From Panacagrimonas sp963975245 (GTDB lineage Bacteria; Pseudomonadota; Gammaproteobacteria; Nevskiales; Nevskiaceae): DNA of 64,000 nucleotides. The notes beneath the pieces are model-generated. The model was not told the origin of the DNA and made no database searches. It saw nothing but the letters and a program-made list of their open reading frames with translations. A program made the position numbers and the translations under genes. Shown piece by piece: positions 17,147-24,270 of the stretch (its first letter is position 1; every line of letters starts with the position of its first letter). The stretch spans positions 496,001 through 560,000 of the forward strand of contig CAXBFJ010000002.1 of assembly GCA_963975245.1 (NCBI GenBank), given 5' to 3'.

Positions 17147-17482
17147 ATGAGCCTGATCGATTTCTTTCTGAGCCCCGCCTACGCACAGGCTGCCCCTGCA
17201 GCACCGAGCCCTCTGGTTCAGTTTGCACCGCTGGTGATTCTGATTGTGATCTTCTACTTCATGCTGATCCGTCCTCAGATGAAGCGCAGCAAAGAGCAGC
17301 GCCAGATGCTTTCGGCGCTGGCCAAGGGCGACGAGGCGGTCACCAGCGGCGGCATCGCCGGCAAGATCACCCACATCAGCGAAAACTATATTTCGCTTGA
17401 AGTGTCCGAAGGTGTCGCCATAAAGGTCCAGAAGTCTTCTGTCAGCTCTGTCTTGCCCAAGGGCACGCTCAAGGCGCTGTGA
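17147..17482 (+). CDS. yajC: Sec translocon accessory subunit YajC
   Basis: A 111-residue protein with one membrane helix (about residues 25-45) followed by R-P-Q-M-K-R-S-K-E-Q, the YajC signature. It associates with SecDF. In many relatives queA and tgt come before yajC; here the upstream neighbour is the divergent rlmKL. An earlier in-frame ATG (17087) is rejected because the ATG at 17147 gives the family N terminus. Confidence 0.93.
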   Translation: MSLIDFFLSPAYAQAAPAAPSPLVQFAPLVILIVIFYFMLIRPQMKRSKEQRQMLSALAKGDEAVTSGGIAGKITHISENYISLEVSEGVAIKVQKSSVSSVLPKGTLKAL

Positions 17483-17486
17483 CATT

Positions 17487-17511
17487 TCTGTCAGGCCCAT
17501 TGCCTGACAGA
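17487..17511 (+). other. Perfect 9-bp stem-loop between yajC and secD
   Basis: TCTGTCAGG and CCTGACAGA form a perfect 9-bp inverted repeat around a 7-base loop, starting 5 bases after the yajC stop and ending 23 bases before secD. No T-run follows, so a simple terminator is unlikely; an RNA processing or translation-modulating hairpin is possible. Confidence 0.55.
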
Positions 17512-17534
17512 TCATTGAACAAGAGTTGATTGCG

Positions 17535-19391
17535 ATGCGTCCCTACGCTACTTGGAAGTACGTTGTCCTCGCGCTGGTCCTGGTTTTCAGCACCCTGTAT
17601 GCGCTCCCCAATATTTTTGGCGAGCAGCCAGCGGTGCAGGTTCAGCGCGATACCGGCGAACCTCTGTCCGAGTCTTTCGGCGGGCAGGTCAGCGACGCGC
17701 TGAAGGCCGCCGGGATCGAAAGCGATGGCGGCGGGCTGGAGGACGGACGCTGGGTGGTGCGCCTCGGTTCTGAGGACGATCAGCTCAAGGCTAACGATGT
17801 GCTCAAGAGGGAACTGGGCAATCGCTACGTGGTGGCGCTGAACCTGGCACCTCGTACGCCGCAATGGTTGCGTGATCTCGGCGGCAAGCCCATGGCCCTG
17901 GGGCTTGATCTGCGTGGTGGCGTGCATTTTCTGTTGCAGGTTGATGTGGCCGAGGTTCGCAGCAAGGCAATCGAGAACTATGTGACGGAAATTCCCTCGC
18001 TGCTGCGCAAGGAGAATATTCGCTACACGGGCCGGCGCCAGGACGGCGGTGATGTGGTCCTCGATTTTGCAGACGCGGACAAGTTTGAAGCCGCGCGCAA
18101 GGCCATCAGCGACGAGTACCGCGAACTGCAGGTCAATCCGGACCCGGATCAGGCGCTGACACTGCGCGCCAGCATTACCGAGGAAGAGACCAAGCGCATC
18201 CAGGACTTTGCGGTACAGCAGAACCTGATCACCCTGCGCAATCGCGTCAATCAACTCGGTGTTGCCGAGCCGGTGGTTCAACGCCAAGGCGCAGAACGCA
18301 TTGTCGTGCAGCTCCCGGGTGTGCAGGACACCACGCGGGTGAAGGATCTGCTGGGTGCCACCGCAACTCTGGAGTATCGCGCCGTTGCGGAGGACGATGC
18401 GGAAATCGCCGCCTCCTCGGGCATCGCGCCGGTCGGGACAGAATTGTTCTATACCCGCGACGGTCGGCGTCCGGTGCTGCTCAAGCGCGAGATCATTGCA
18501 GCCGGTTCACAGCTCGTGGACGCGGCGCCAACAGTGGATGAGAACAACATGCCAGCGGTCAGCGTGACGTTGGATGGGGCAGGCGCCAAGCGCATGTTCG
18601 AGTTCACGCAGAAGAACGTGGGCAAGCCGATGGCGGTGCTGTTCAAGGAGCGCCAGTACATCACCAACTACAACGCCAAGGGTGAACCGATTCGCGAACA
18701 TCGCGATGTGCAGGAAGTCATCTCTATTGCCACCGTGCGCGGTGTCTTTGGCAAGCGCTTCCAGACCACGGGCCTTGAAAGCAAGGAAGCCCATGATCTT
18801 GCGCTGCTGCTCAAGGCGGGCGCACTGGTTGCGCCGGTAGATATCATCGAAGAGCGTACCGTGGGCCCGTCACTGGGCGCGGATAACATCCGTCAGGGCT
18901 GGCAGGCTGCGGTTCTTGGCCTGGCTCTGGTCGCGGTATTCATGGCCTTCTATTACCGCGTCTTTGGCATCTTCGCGATTATGGCGCTGTCGCTGAATCT
19001 GTTGATTCTGGTGGCCGGGCTCTCGCTGCTGCAGGCCACGCTGAGCATGCCGGGTATTGCTGGCATCGTGCTCACCATGGGTATTGCAGTAGACGCCAAT
19101 GTGCTGATCTACGAGCGCATACGTGAAGAACTCAGGGCGGGGCTAAAACCTCATGCCGCCATTGAAGCCGGATACGACCGCGCTTTCCTGACCATCGCCG
19201 ATGCCAACGTCACGACCCTGGTGGCCACGGTGGTGTTGTTTGCACTGGGTTCAGGGCCGGTGAAGGGCTTTGCCGTGACCCTGACACTGGGCATTCTGGC
19301 CTCGCAGTTCACCGCCATTGTCGGCACCCGCGCCTTGGCGCATCTGGTCTTTGCGCGCCGTGCCCGCATGACCGACCTGCCGATCTGGTGA
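17535..19391 (+). CDS. secD: Protein translocase subunit SecD
   Basis: A 618-residue RND-type protein. The first membrane helix starts near residue 9; a large periplasmic P1 region follows, with G-L-D-L-R-G-G-V-H-F (D1 motif). The C-terminal five-helix bundle includes G-I-A-V-D-A-N-V-L-I-Y-E-R (D4 region). SecD uses the proton gradient to help pull proteins out of the Sec channel on the periplasmic side. Start 17535 (MRPYATWKY) matches family practice. SecF follows 10 bases later. Confidence 0.96.
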   Translation: MRPYATWKYVVLALVLVFSTLYALPNIFGEQPAVQVQRDTGEPLSESFGGQVSDALKAAGIESDGGGLEDGRWVVRLGSEDDQLKANDVLKRELGNRYVVALNLAPRTPQWLRDLGGKPMALGLDLRGGVHFLLQVDVAEVRSKAIENYVTEIPSLLRKENIRYTGRRQDGGDVVLDFADADKFEAARKAISDEYRELQVNPDPDQALTLRASITEEETKRIQDFAVQQNLITLRNRVNQLGVAEPVVQRQGAERIVVQLPGVQDTTRVKDLLGATATLEYRAVAEDDAEIAASSGIAPVGTELFYTRDGRRPVLLKREIIAAGSQLVDAAPTVDENNMPAVSVTLDGAGAKRMFEFTQKNVGKPMAVLFKERQYITNYNAKGEPIREHRDVQEVISIATVRGVFGKRFQTTGLESKEAHDLALLLKAGALVAPVDIIEERTVGPSLGADNIRQGWQAAVLGLALVAVFMAFYYRVFGIFAIMALSLNLLILVAGLSLLQATLSMPGIAGIVLTMGIAVDANVLIYERIREELRAGLKPHAAIEAGYDRAFLTIADANVTTLVATVVLFALGSGPVKGFAVTLTLGILASQFTAIVGTRALAHLVFARRARMTDLPIW

Positions 19392-19401
19392 GGACAGGAC
19401 A

Positions 19402-20331
19402 ATGAAAATCTTCTCGAATGTTCCCAGCATCAACTTCATGGCCCAGCGGCGCACGGGCTTGGTGTTGTCGACCCTTCTTACCATCGGCACGATCCTGCTA
19501 CTGATCTTTCGCGGCCTGAATTTCGGTATCGACTTCACCGGCGGTGTGCTGGTTGAAGTGCACTATCAGGAAACCGTGGAACTGGACGATGTACGTGAGG
19601 CCCTGAGCAAAGGCGGATACGAGCGCGCCGTGGTGCAGTATTTCGGCACCAGCCAGGATGTCCTGATCCGTCTGCCGCCGGCAGAAGACAAGGATCAGGC
19701 CAAGGTCAGCACCGTGATCTTGGACGCACTCAATAGTGAAGCCGACGGCATTGATCTGCGTCGCGTCGAGTTCGTGGGCCCGCAGGTGGGCAAGGAACTC
19801 ACGGAGAAAGGCGGCCTGGCCATGCTGTTTGCCTTCCTCGGCATCATGGCTTACATCGCCTTCCGCTTTGAGTGGAAATTCTCGGTGGGCTGCGTCACTG
19901 CGCTGGTTCACGACGTGCTCATGGCCCTGGGTTTTCTGTCTATTTTCCAGGTGGAATTTGATCTGACGACACTGGGCGGCATTCTTGCCCTGATCGGATA
20001 TTCCAATAACGAGACGGTCGTGATTTATGACCGGGTCCGCGAGAATCTGCTCAACCAGCGCAAGCAGGCGATCGAAGACATCGTGAACCTGTCAATCAAC
20101 CAGATGCTGCTGCGATCCATCATTACCCACCTCACCACCTTGATGGTGCTCTGCGCTCTGTTCTTCCTGGGCGGCGCGAGCGTGCACAGCTTCGCCGTGG
20201 CCATGATTGTCGGCGTGATCGTGGCAACTTACTCATCCATCTATATTTCGACTGGCATGGCCATCGTGCTCGGTGTGACCCGCGAGGATCTGCTGCCACC
20301 GAAAGATGAATTGGAGACGGATGTCGTTTAG
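19402..20331 (+). CDS. secF: Protein translocase subunit SecF
   Basis: A 309-residue partner of SecD with six membrane helices. It shows F-G-I-D-F-T-G-G (SecF D2-like motif) near residue 35 and G-Y-S-N-N-E-T-V-V-I-Y-D-R in the membrane bundle. The yajC-secD-secF order and close spacing mark one operon. The 123 bases after the stop contain small GC hairpins without T-runs. Confidence 0.96.
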   Translation: MKIFSNVPSINFMAQRRTGLVLSTLLTIGTILLLIFRGLNFGIDFTGGVLVEVHYQETVELDDVREALSKGGYERAVVQYFGTSQDVLIRLPPAEDKDQAKVSTVILDALNSEADGIDLRRVEFVGPQVGKELTEKGGLAMLFAFLGIMAYIAFRFEWKFSVGCVTALVHDVLMALGFLSIFQVEFDLTTLGGILALIGYSNNETVVIYDRVRENLLNQRKQAIEDIVNLSINQMLLRSIITHLTTLMVLCALFFLGGASVHSFAVAMIVGVIVATYSSIYISTGMAIVLGVTREDLLPPKDELETDVV

Positions 20332-20454
20332 TGCATCAGTGATAGCGAGTATCGCTTGAGCACCACCCGAGAAAGAACCGGTTATGGCGCCTGATTGGCG
20401 CGCGGTCTGGTGCTTGTTTCGCCGGCCCATATCAGCCGGATGGGCTAAGGATCC

Positions 20455-20943
20455 ATGAAAACCTCGCAACAAGTTGTCGGACTATGCGGATGGCTGTGCC
20501 TGGCACTGGCAGCGGCGGCGGTGGGCGGCTTTGCATCAGCAAACGCCGGCGCTTTTTATGGCGATCTGATTCGTCCTGACTGGGCGCCGCCTGCCTGGGT
20601 ATTTGCGCCGGTGTGGTCTGCGCTTTACCTGACAATGGGCTTGGCTTCTTGGCTGGTCTGGAAAGCCAAAGGTTTTTGTGGGGCGCGTAATGCCTTACTA
20701 GCTTATGGGGCTCAGCTGATCGCCAACGCACTTTGGACTTGGCTGTTCTTCGTATGGCGTCAGGGCGCCCTGGCCTTTGCAGAAATTCTGCTGCTGTGGA
20801 TTTTGATCGTGGTCACGATCAAATTGTTCGCGCAAGTTCGTCTGATTGCCGCGATGCTGTTGGTGCCCTATCTGGTGTGGGTGACATTTGCTTCGGTGCT
20901 GACGTTCTCAACCTGGAACCTCAACCCGGATTTACTAGGCTAA
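20455..20943 (+). CDS. tspO: TspO/MBR family protein
   Basis: A 162-residue five-helix membrane protein with the TspO signature: tryptophan-rich W-A-P-P-A-W-V-F-A-P-V-W, then N-A-L-W-T-W-L-F-F and a final W-N-L-N. TspO proteins bind porphyrins and are linked to stress responses and tetrapyrrole handling. The gene stands alone between secF and the divergent lipid gene. Family is clear; the role here is unknown. Confidence 0.88.
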   Translation: MKTSQQVVGLCGWLCLALAAAAVGGFASANAGAFYGDLIRPDWAPPAWVFAPVWSALYLTMGLASWLVWKAKGFCGARNALLAYGAQLIANALWTWLFFVWRQGALAFAEILLLWILIVVTIKLFAQVRLIAAMLLVPYLVWVTFASVLTFSTWNLNPDLLG

Positions 20944-21049
20944 AAATAGCGTTTTATCAGCGACATCCCGGTCGGGTTGTTGTCGATATTTCTGACTTGG
21001 GCATGCCAGGTTCTGTGGTCTTGGGCAGGGAATAGGTAGTGACCAGCGC

Positions 21050-22396
21050 TTATTCCAGCGCCGCCAGCGCGGCCTCAAAATAATCCAGCATGCGCTGCAC
21101 ATGCGGTACGGTGTCGCGACAGGCAATGATGCCGATGTCCAGATTGTCGCGATAACTCTGCACGGTGATGTTCACCGGATAGCCGTGCCACACCAGCGAT
21201 ACCGGATAGTTGGCCAGCATTTCGGCGCCGCCGATAAACAGCGTCTCACGCGGCCCGGGCACGTTGGAGATCACCAGGTTGAACAGCGGACCGACGCGTC
21301 CCGAAAGCCCGGTAACCTGGCCGATGGAAAGCGGCAGGTTGGTCAACAGGGTCAAGACATTGATCTCTGCCTTCTTCATGCCGCCGAGCCGCGTTTTTAC
21401 GGCATTCATGGAATCCTGGATCGCGCGAAGACGCGCGATCGGGTCTTCGATGTGCGTTGCCAGACTCACCTGTACCGCGGTGATGGCATTGCCACCTTCA
21501 TCGGCTTGTTCTGCGGTGCGCAGGGCAACAGGTACCTGCGCTACCAGAGGTTGCTCAGGCAGGGCATCCTGAGACTGAAGATACTGGCGCAGTGCGCCAG
21601 CGCACATGCTCAGAAAAATATCGTTGACGGTGCCGCCTTGCTTCTTGGCCGCATTGCGCACGCGTTTCAGGTCCCATGATTGCGCTGCAAAGCGTCGTGC
21701 ACCAGTGACGCGCCGCGAGAACACACTTTTCGGTGCGCGATAGATGGTCTTGGCATTGCCGTCGCGGGGGAGTGCCAGCATCTTGCGCAACTGACCGGCG
21801 CCACCCCTGAAGCTCTTCAGGGACTCCAGTGCAGACGCCTTGATTCTGGGGCCTTTGGGCGGTTTGCTGATCCGTTCATCCCATTCTGCAGACCACGGCG
21901 GCGGAATATTCTCGTCGGCTGAGCGCGCCGTGCGCGAGGCCATCAGGCGTGTTGCGGCAACACCGTCCACCATCGAGTGATGCAGCTTGGTGTAAATGGC
22001 AAAACGATCACCCTCAACGCCTTCGATGATGTAGCTCTCCCAGAGAGGCCGACTGCGATCCAGACGCTGTGCATGAAGGCGCGAGACCAGTGCAAGCAAT
22101 TCGCGCACGCGACCGGGTCTGGGCAACGCTGCGTGACGCACGTGATATTCCAGATCGAGTTGCTTGTCTTCGACCCAGGCGGCATCAAGGCTGCCGGGGA
22201 GTCGTGATCGCAGCTTCTGATTGAAAGGCCGACCCACTTTCTCGACATTCAGGAAGCTGGCGTAGAGCTTTTCCAGATAATCGTCTGGTGCATTCTTCGG
22301 CATCGCGAATAACTGCAGGCCGGCGACATGCATGGGCGTTTGACGGGTTTCCATCGTCAGCCAGCCAGCGTCGAGTATCGAAAGTTTCTTGGCCAT
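21050..22396 (-). CDS. Wax ester synthase / diacylglycerol acyltransferase (WS/DGAT)
   Basis: A 448-residue protein with the catalytic H-H-x-x-x-D-G motif (H-H-S-M-V-D-G, about residues 136-142) and the C-terminal N-V-P-G-P block typical of bacterial WS/DGAT. These enzymes esterify acyl-CoA with fatty alcohols or diacylglycerol to make neutral storage lipids. The gene is monocistronic in appearance, with phospholipase A 59 bases upstream on the same strand. Confidence 0.9.
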   Translation of the reverse strand: MAKKLSILDAGWLTMETRQTPMHVAGLQLFAMPKNAPDDYLEKLYASFLNVEKVGRPFNQKLRSRLPGSLDAAWVEDKQLDLEYHVRHAALPRPGRVRELLALVSRLHAQRLDRSRPLWESYIIEGVEGDRFAIYTKLHHSMVDGVAATRLMASRTARSADENIPPPWSAEWDERISKPPKGPRIKASALESLKSFRGGAGQLRKMLALPRDGNAKTIYRAPKSVFSRRVTGARRFAAQSWDLKRVRNAAKKQGGTVNDIFLSMCAGALRQYLQSQDALPEQPLVAQVPVALRTAEQADEGGNAITAVQVSLATHIEDPIARLRAIQDSMNAVKTRLGGMKKAEINVLTLLTNLPLSIGQVTGLSGRVGPLFNLVISNVPGPRETLFIGGAEMLANYPVSLVWHGYPVNITVQSYRDNLDIGIIACRDTVPHVQRMLDYFEAALAALE

Positions 22397-22455
22397 GATG
22401 ATGCTCTCCTCAGGTGCCGTCGCGAATCGGGCGGTCGGCTAACACCATTGCCACT

Positions 22456-23421
22456 TTACGGCGATAACGCAAACCCCACGCCAATTCTTGTGACCGAATC
22501 GTTGTAGTCGGTCAGGCTCTCGCCGTAGCCATGCCAGAGGTAGACATTCCAGAACAGGTCGCCATCGCCGAGGCGGTCGAGGTGCTCGATGCGCAAGGCG
22601 CCGTAGCCCGTCGCAGGGTTGTAGCGAAACATGGCGTTGAGGCGTCGGTCTCGGTTGATCTGCCTGAACAGATGGATCTCGCCGTAACCGAGGTAGCGGT
22701 CGATATCCGGGTTGTCGTCGCCGCCTGGATCGTTCTCGTCCTTTTTGTCGTCTTCGGGCAGGCGATACCAGAACTTGGCCTGAAGCGCGGTGCCGCCGCG
22801 TTCGATAAAGGGGGCGATATAGAGCCGGTCCCAGGAGCGCGATTCGGGAATATCCTGCCCGTTGGATTCGTGCTCATAGCCGCCATCAAGACCCCAGTTC
22901 AGTTCCTGCGTGGCGGACTTGGGAATCCAGCGGTAAAACACCTCGGGATTGAAGACGGTTTCGCGGAACGGCCGCGAGCGCTCCGCGTCATACAGCGACC
23001 AGAACGAGCGCTGCGAATAGGCAAAATAGAGCGGCGGACCCAGTGGCCGAAGCTTGGCGCTGACAGCAAAAAGCACCTCGGTCTGAGATGACTCGTAGTC
23101 CCGCGAATAGCTGTAAGGCAGGATGAAGATCGGTTTGTGCCAGTCCACGTCGCAGGGCTGGCCAAAGCGCCGCGGGGTCTGTGCCTGATCTTCGCGCGTG
23201 AGATGGCGCAGCCAGCCATCTGAGCGGTCCGTACCATCGTTACAGTGGCGCAGGCGCTGCATCAGAGTGGGGGGCGCAAGTTCTTCTTCCGGGGTATCCG
23301 GATTGATCTGCTTGCTCAATTTGAGCTTGGCAGTGTTTTCGGACGATTCCGCCTGCGCAAGTCCCACACACAGAAGCAGCAGGCAAGCCAGGGAGCGACG
23401 GTCAGGCCAGGGCATCGACAT
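22456..23421 (-). CDS. pldA: Outer membrane phospholipase A (OMPLA)
   Basis: A 321-residue protein: signal peptide to about residue 24, then a 12-stranded barrel of the OMPLA family. The active-site block reads Y-E-H-E-S-N-G with His184 and Ser186, then S-R-S-W-D-R-L-Y, where Ser194 matches the calcium ligand. The third triad position, Asn156 in E. coli, is Asp198 here. The barrel ends G-V-G-F-A-L. OMPLA hydrolyses outer-leaflet phospholipids on outer membrane damage. Its first 20 bases overlap the 3' end of the AbiEi-like gene upstream, so the two are probably one transcript. Confidence 0.88.
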   Translation of the reverse strand: MSMPWPDRRSLACLLLLCVGLAQAESSENTAKLKLSKQINPDTPEEELAPPTLMQRLRHCNDGTDRSDGWLRHLTREDQAQTPRRFGQPCDVDWHKPIFILPYSYSRDYESSQTEVLFAVSAKLRPLGPPLYFAYSQRSFWSLYDAERSRPFRETVFNPEVFYRWIPKSATQELNWGLDGGYEHESNGQDIPESRSWDRLYIAPFIERGGTALQAKFWYRLPEDDKKDENDPGGDDNPDIDRYLGYGEIHLFRQINRDRRLNAMFRYNPATGYGALRIEHLDRLGDGDLFWNVYLWHGYGESLTDYNDSVTRIGVGFALSP

Positions 23422-24019
23422 AAGGTTTCATGACGCGCTCAACCCGGCACAGGCGAGCATATTTCCAGAGTTTCTTGTGGTCGACCCGTCCCGACGCCAG
23501 TGCTGAGCGCAGGGCATCCACCGCAATGTGCGGCCCAATCTTGTTGCGAAATTTGAACAGGTCGGTAAGCGTTTTTTCCAGCGCATAAATCTGTACCTCA
23601 ACGCCTTCGAGCCGATGAATTTCCACACCTTCGGTGAACGCCGTACCGCCTAGGCGGGCAACCCGCAGCTTGGGGTAATCCAGACGCGGCTTTGCTGCAC
23701 GTCGCTCAATGGCAATGTCCACGGCATCACGGGGAACATTCCCCAGCTTATGGAAGGCCAGCGCCGAGCGTAGACAAATGACCCCGTTGGGAACCGCGCG
23801 CCCGACCACGGCCAGGTCCAGCCGCGGGTTGACCTCCTTCTGGGAGACCACATAGCTGCCCCGGCCGATTTTCTTGATCACGCCCTTGTCGCAGGCGCGC
23901 CTCAGGTATTCGGCCTGAATTCCTTCGGCTGCCAGATCCTTCGGGCGTAGAACGCCAAGCTGGCCAGCCAGCTCGACAATACGTTCGGATTTGCTCGGCT
24001 CGTCTGCGTGCGTGTGCAA
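23402..24019 (-). CDS. AbiEi-type antitoxin/transcriptional regulator homologue, without an adjacent AbiEii toxin
   Basis: A 205-residue protein. Residues 10-60 form a winged-helix region (L-G-V-L-R-P-K-D-L-A ... Y-L-R-R-A-C-D-K-G-V-I-K-K-I-G-R-G-S-Y-V) and the rest matches the AbiEi C-terminal region (L-E-K-T-L-T-D-L-F-K-F-R). AbiEi is the antitoxin of type IV abortive infection systems and normally precedes the nucleotidyltransferase toxin AbiEii. Here the next gene is pldA, overlapping by 20 bases. The start is a TTG at 24019 with no good ribosome binding site, so the first residues are uncertain. Confidence 0.75.
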   Translation of the reverse strand: MHTHADEPSKSERIVELAGQLGVLRPKDLAAEGIQAEYLRRACDKGVIKKIGRGSYVVSQKEVNPRLDLAVVGRAVPNGVICLRSALAFHKLGNVPRDAVDIAIERRAAKPRLDYPKLRVARLGGTAFTEGVEIHRLEGVEVQIYALEKTLTDLFKFRNKIGPHIAVDALRSALASGRVDHKKLWKYARLCRVERVMKPYVDALA

Positions 24020-24028
24020 GAGCGTGAA

Positions 24029-24130
24029 AGTATAAAAAGAAGTGCAAAGACTTCAGCACAATCTAGAAAGTGATGCAAGATAATTCTGTAAGCAATTAAT
24101 AAATAATGGAATATAGATTATTATCTGATC
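24029..24130. promoter_or_regulatory. AT-rich intergenic region upstream of the AbiEi-like gene
   Basis: This stretch is markedly AT-rich in an otherwise GC-rich window. On the minus strand TATACT (24034-24029) lies only 10 bases from the TTG start of the AbiEi-like gene, which would give a nearly leaderless transcript if it is a -10 element. The remaining bases to 24270 are GC-richer and contain no gene that I can support. Confidence 0.35.
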
Positions 24131-24270
24131 GCGTTAAGGCCGCTTCTGAGCCATCAGGGTGGTCAGGCGGGGCCAGCGGTCGTGCGCTTCTGTTCCTGTC
24201 GGTGCACGATGGGCCCATCCTTTGCTTAAGCCGATAGACACCCAACCCAATAATAGAAAACCACTAAGCC

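Noticed and set aside
17081..17515. 145-residue upstream extension of the RlmKL frame
   Set aside because: It is antisense to yajC and the translation has no similarity to the family; the conserved N terminus begins at 17080.
20332..20454. Small inverted repeats after secF (for example CCGGC/GCCGG) as terminator or regulatory element
   Set aside because: Short stems, no T-run, and no consistent placement; no support beyond GC-richness.
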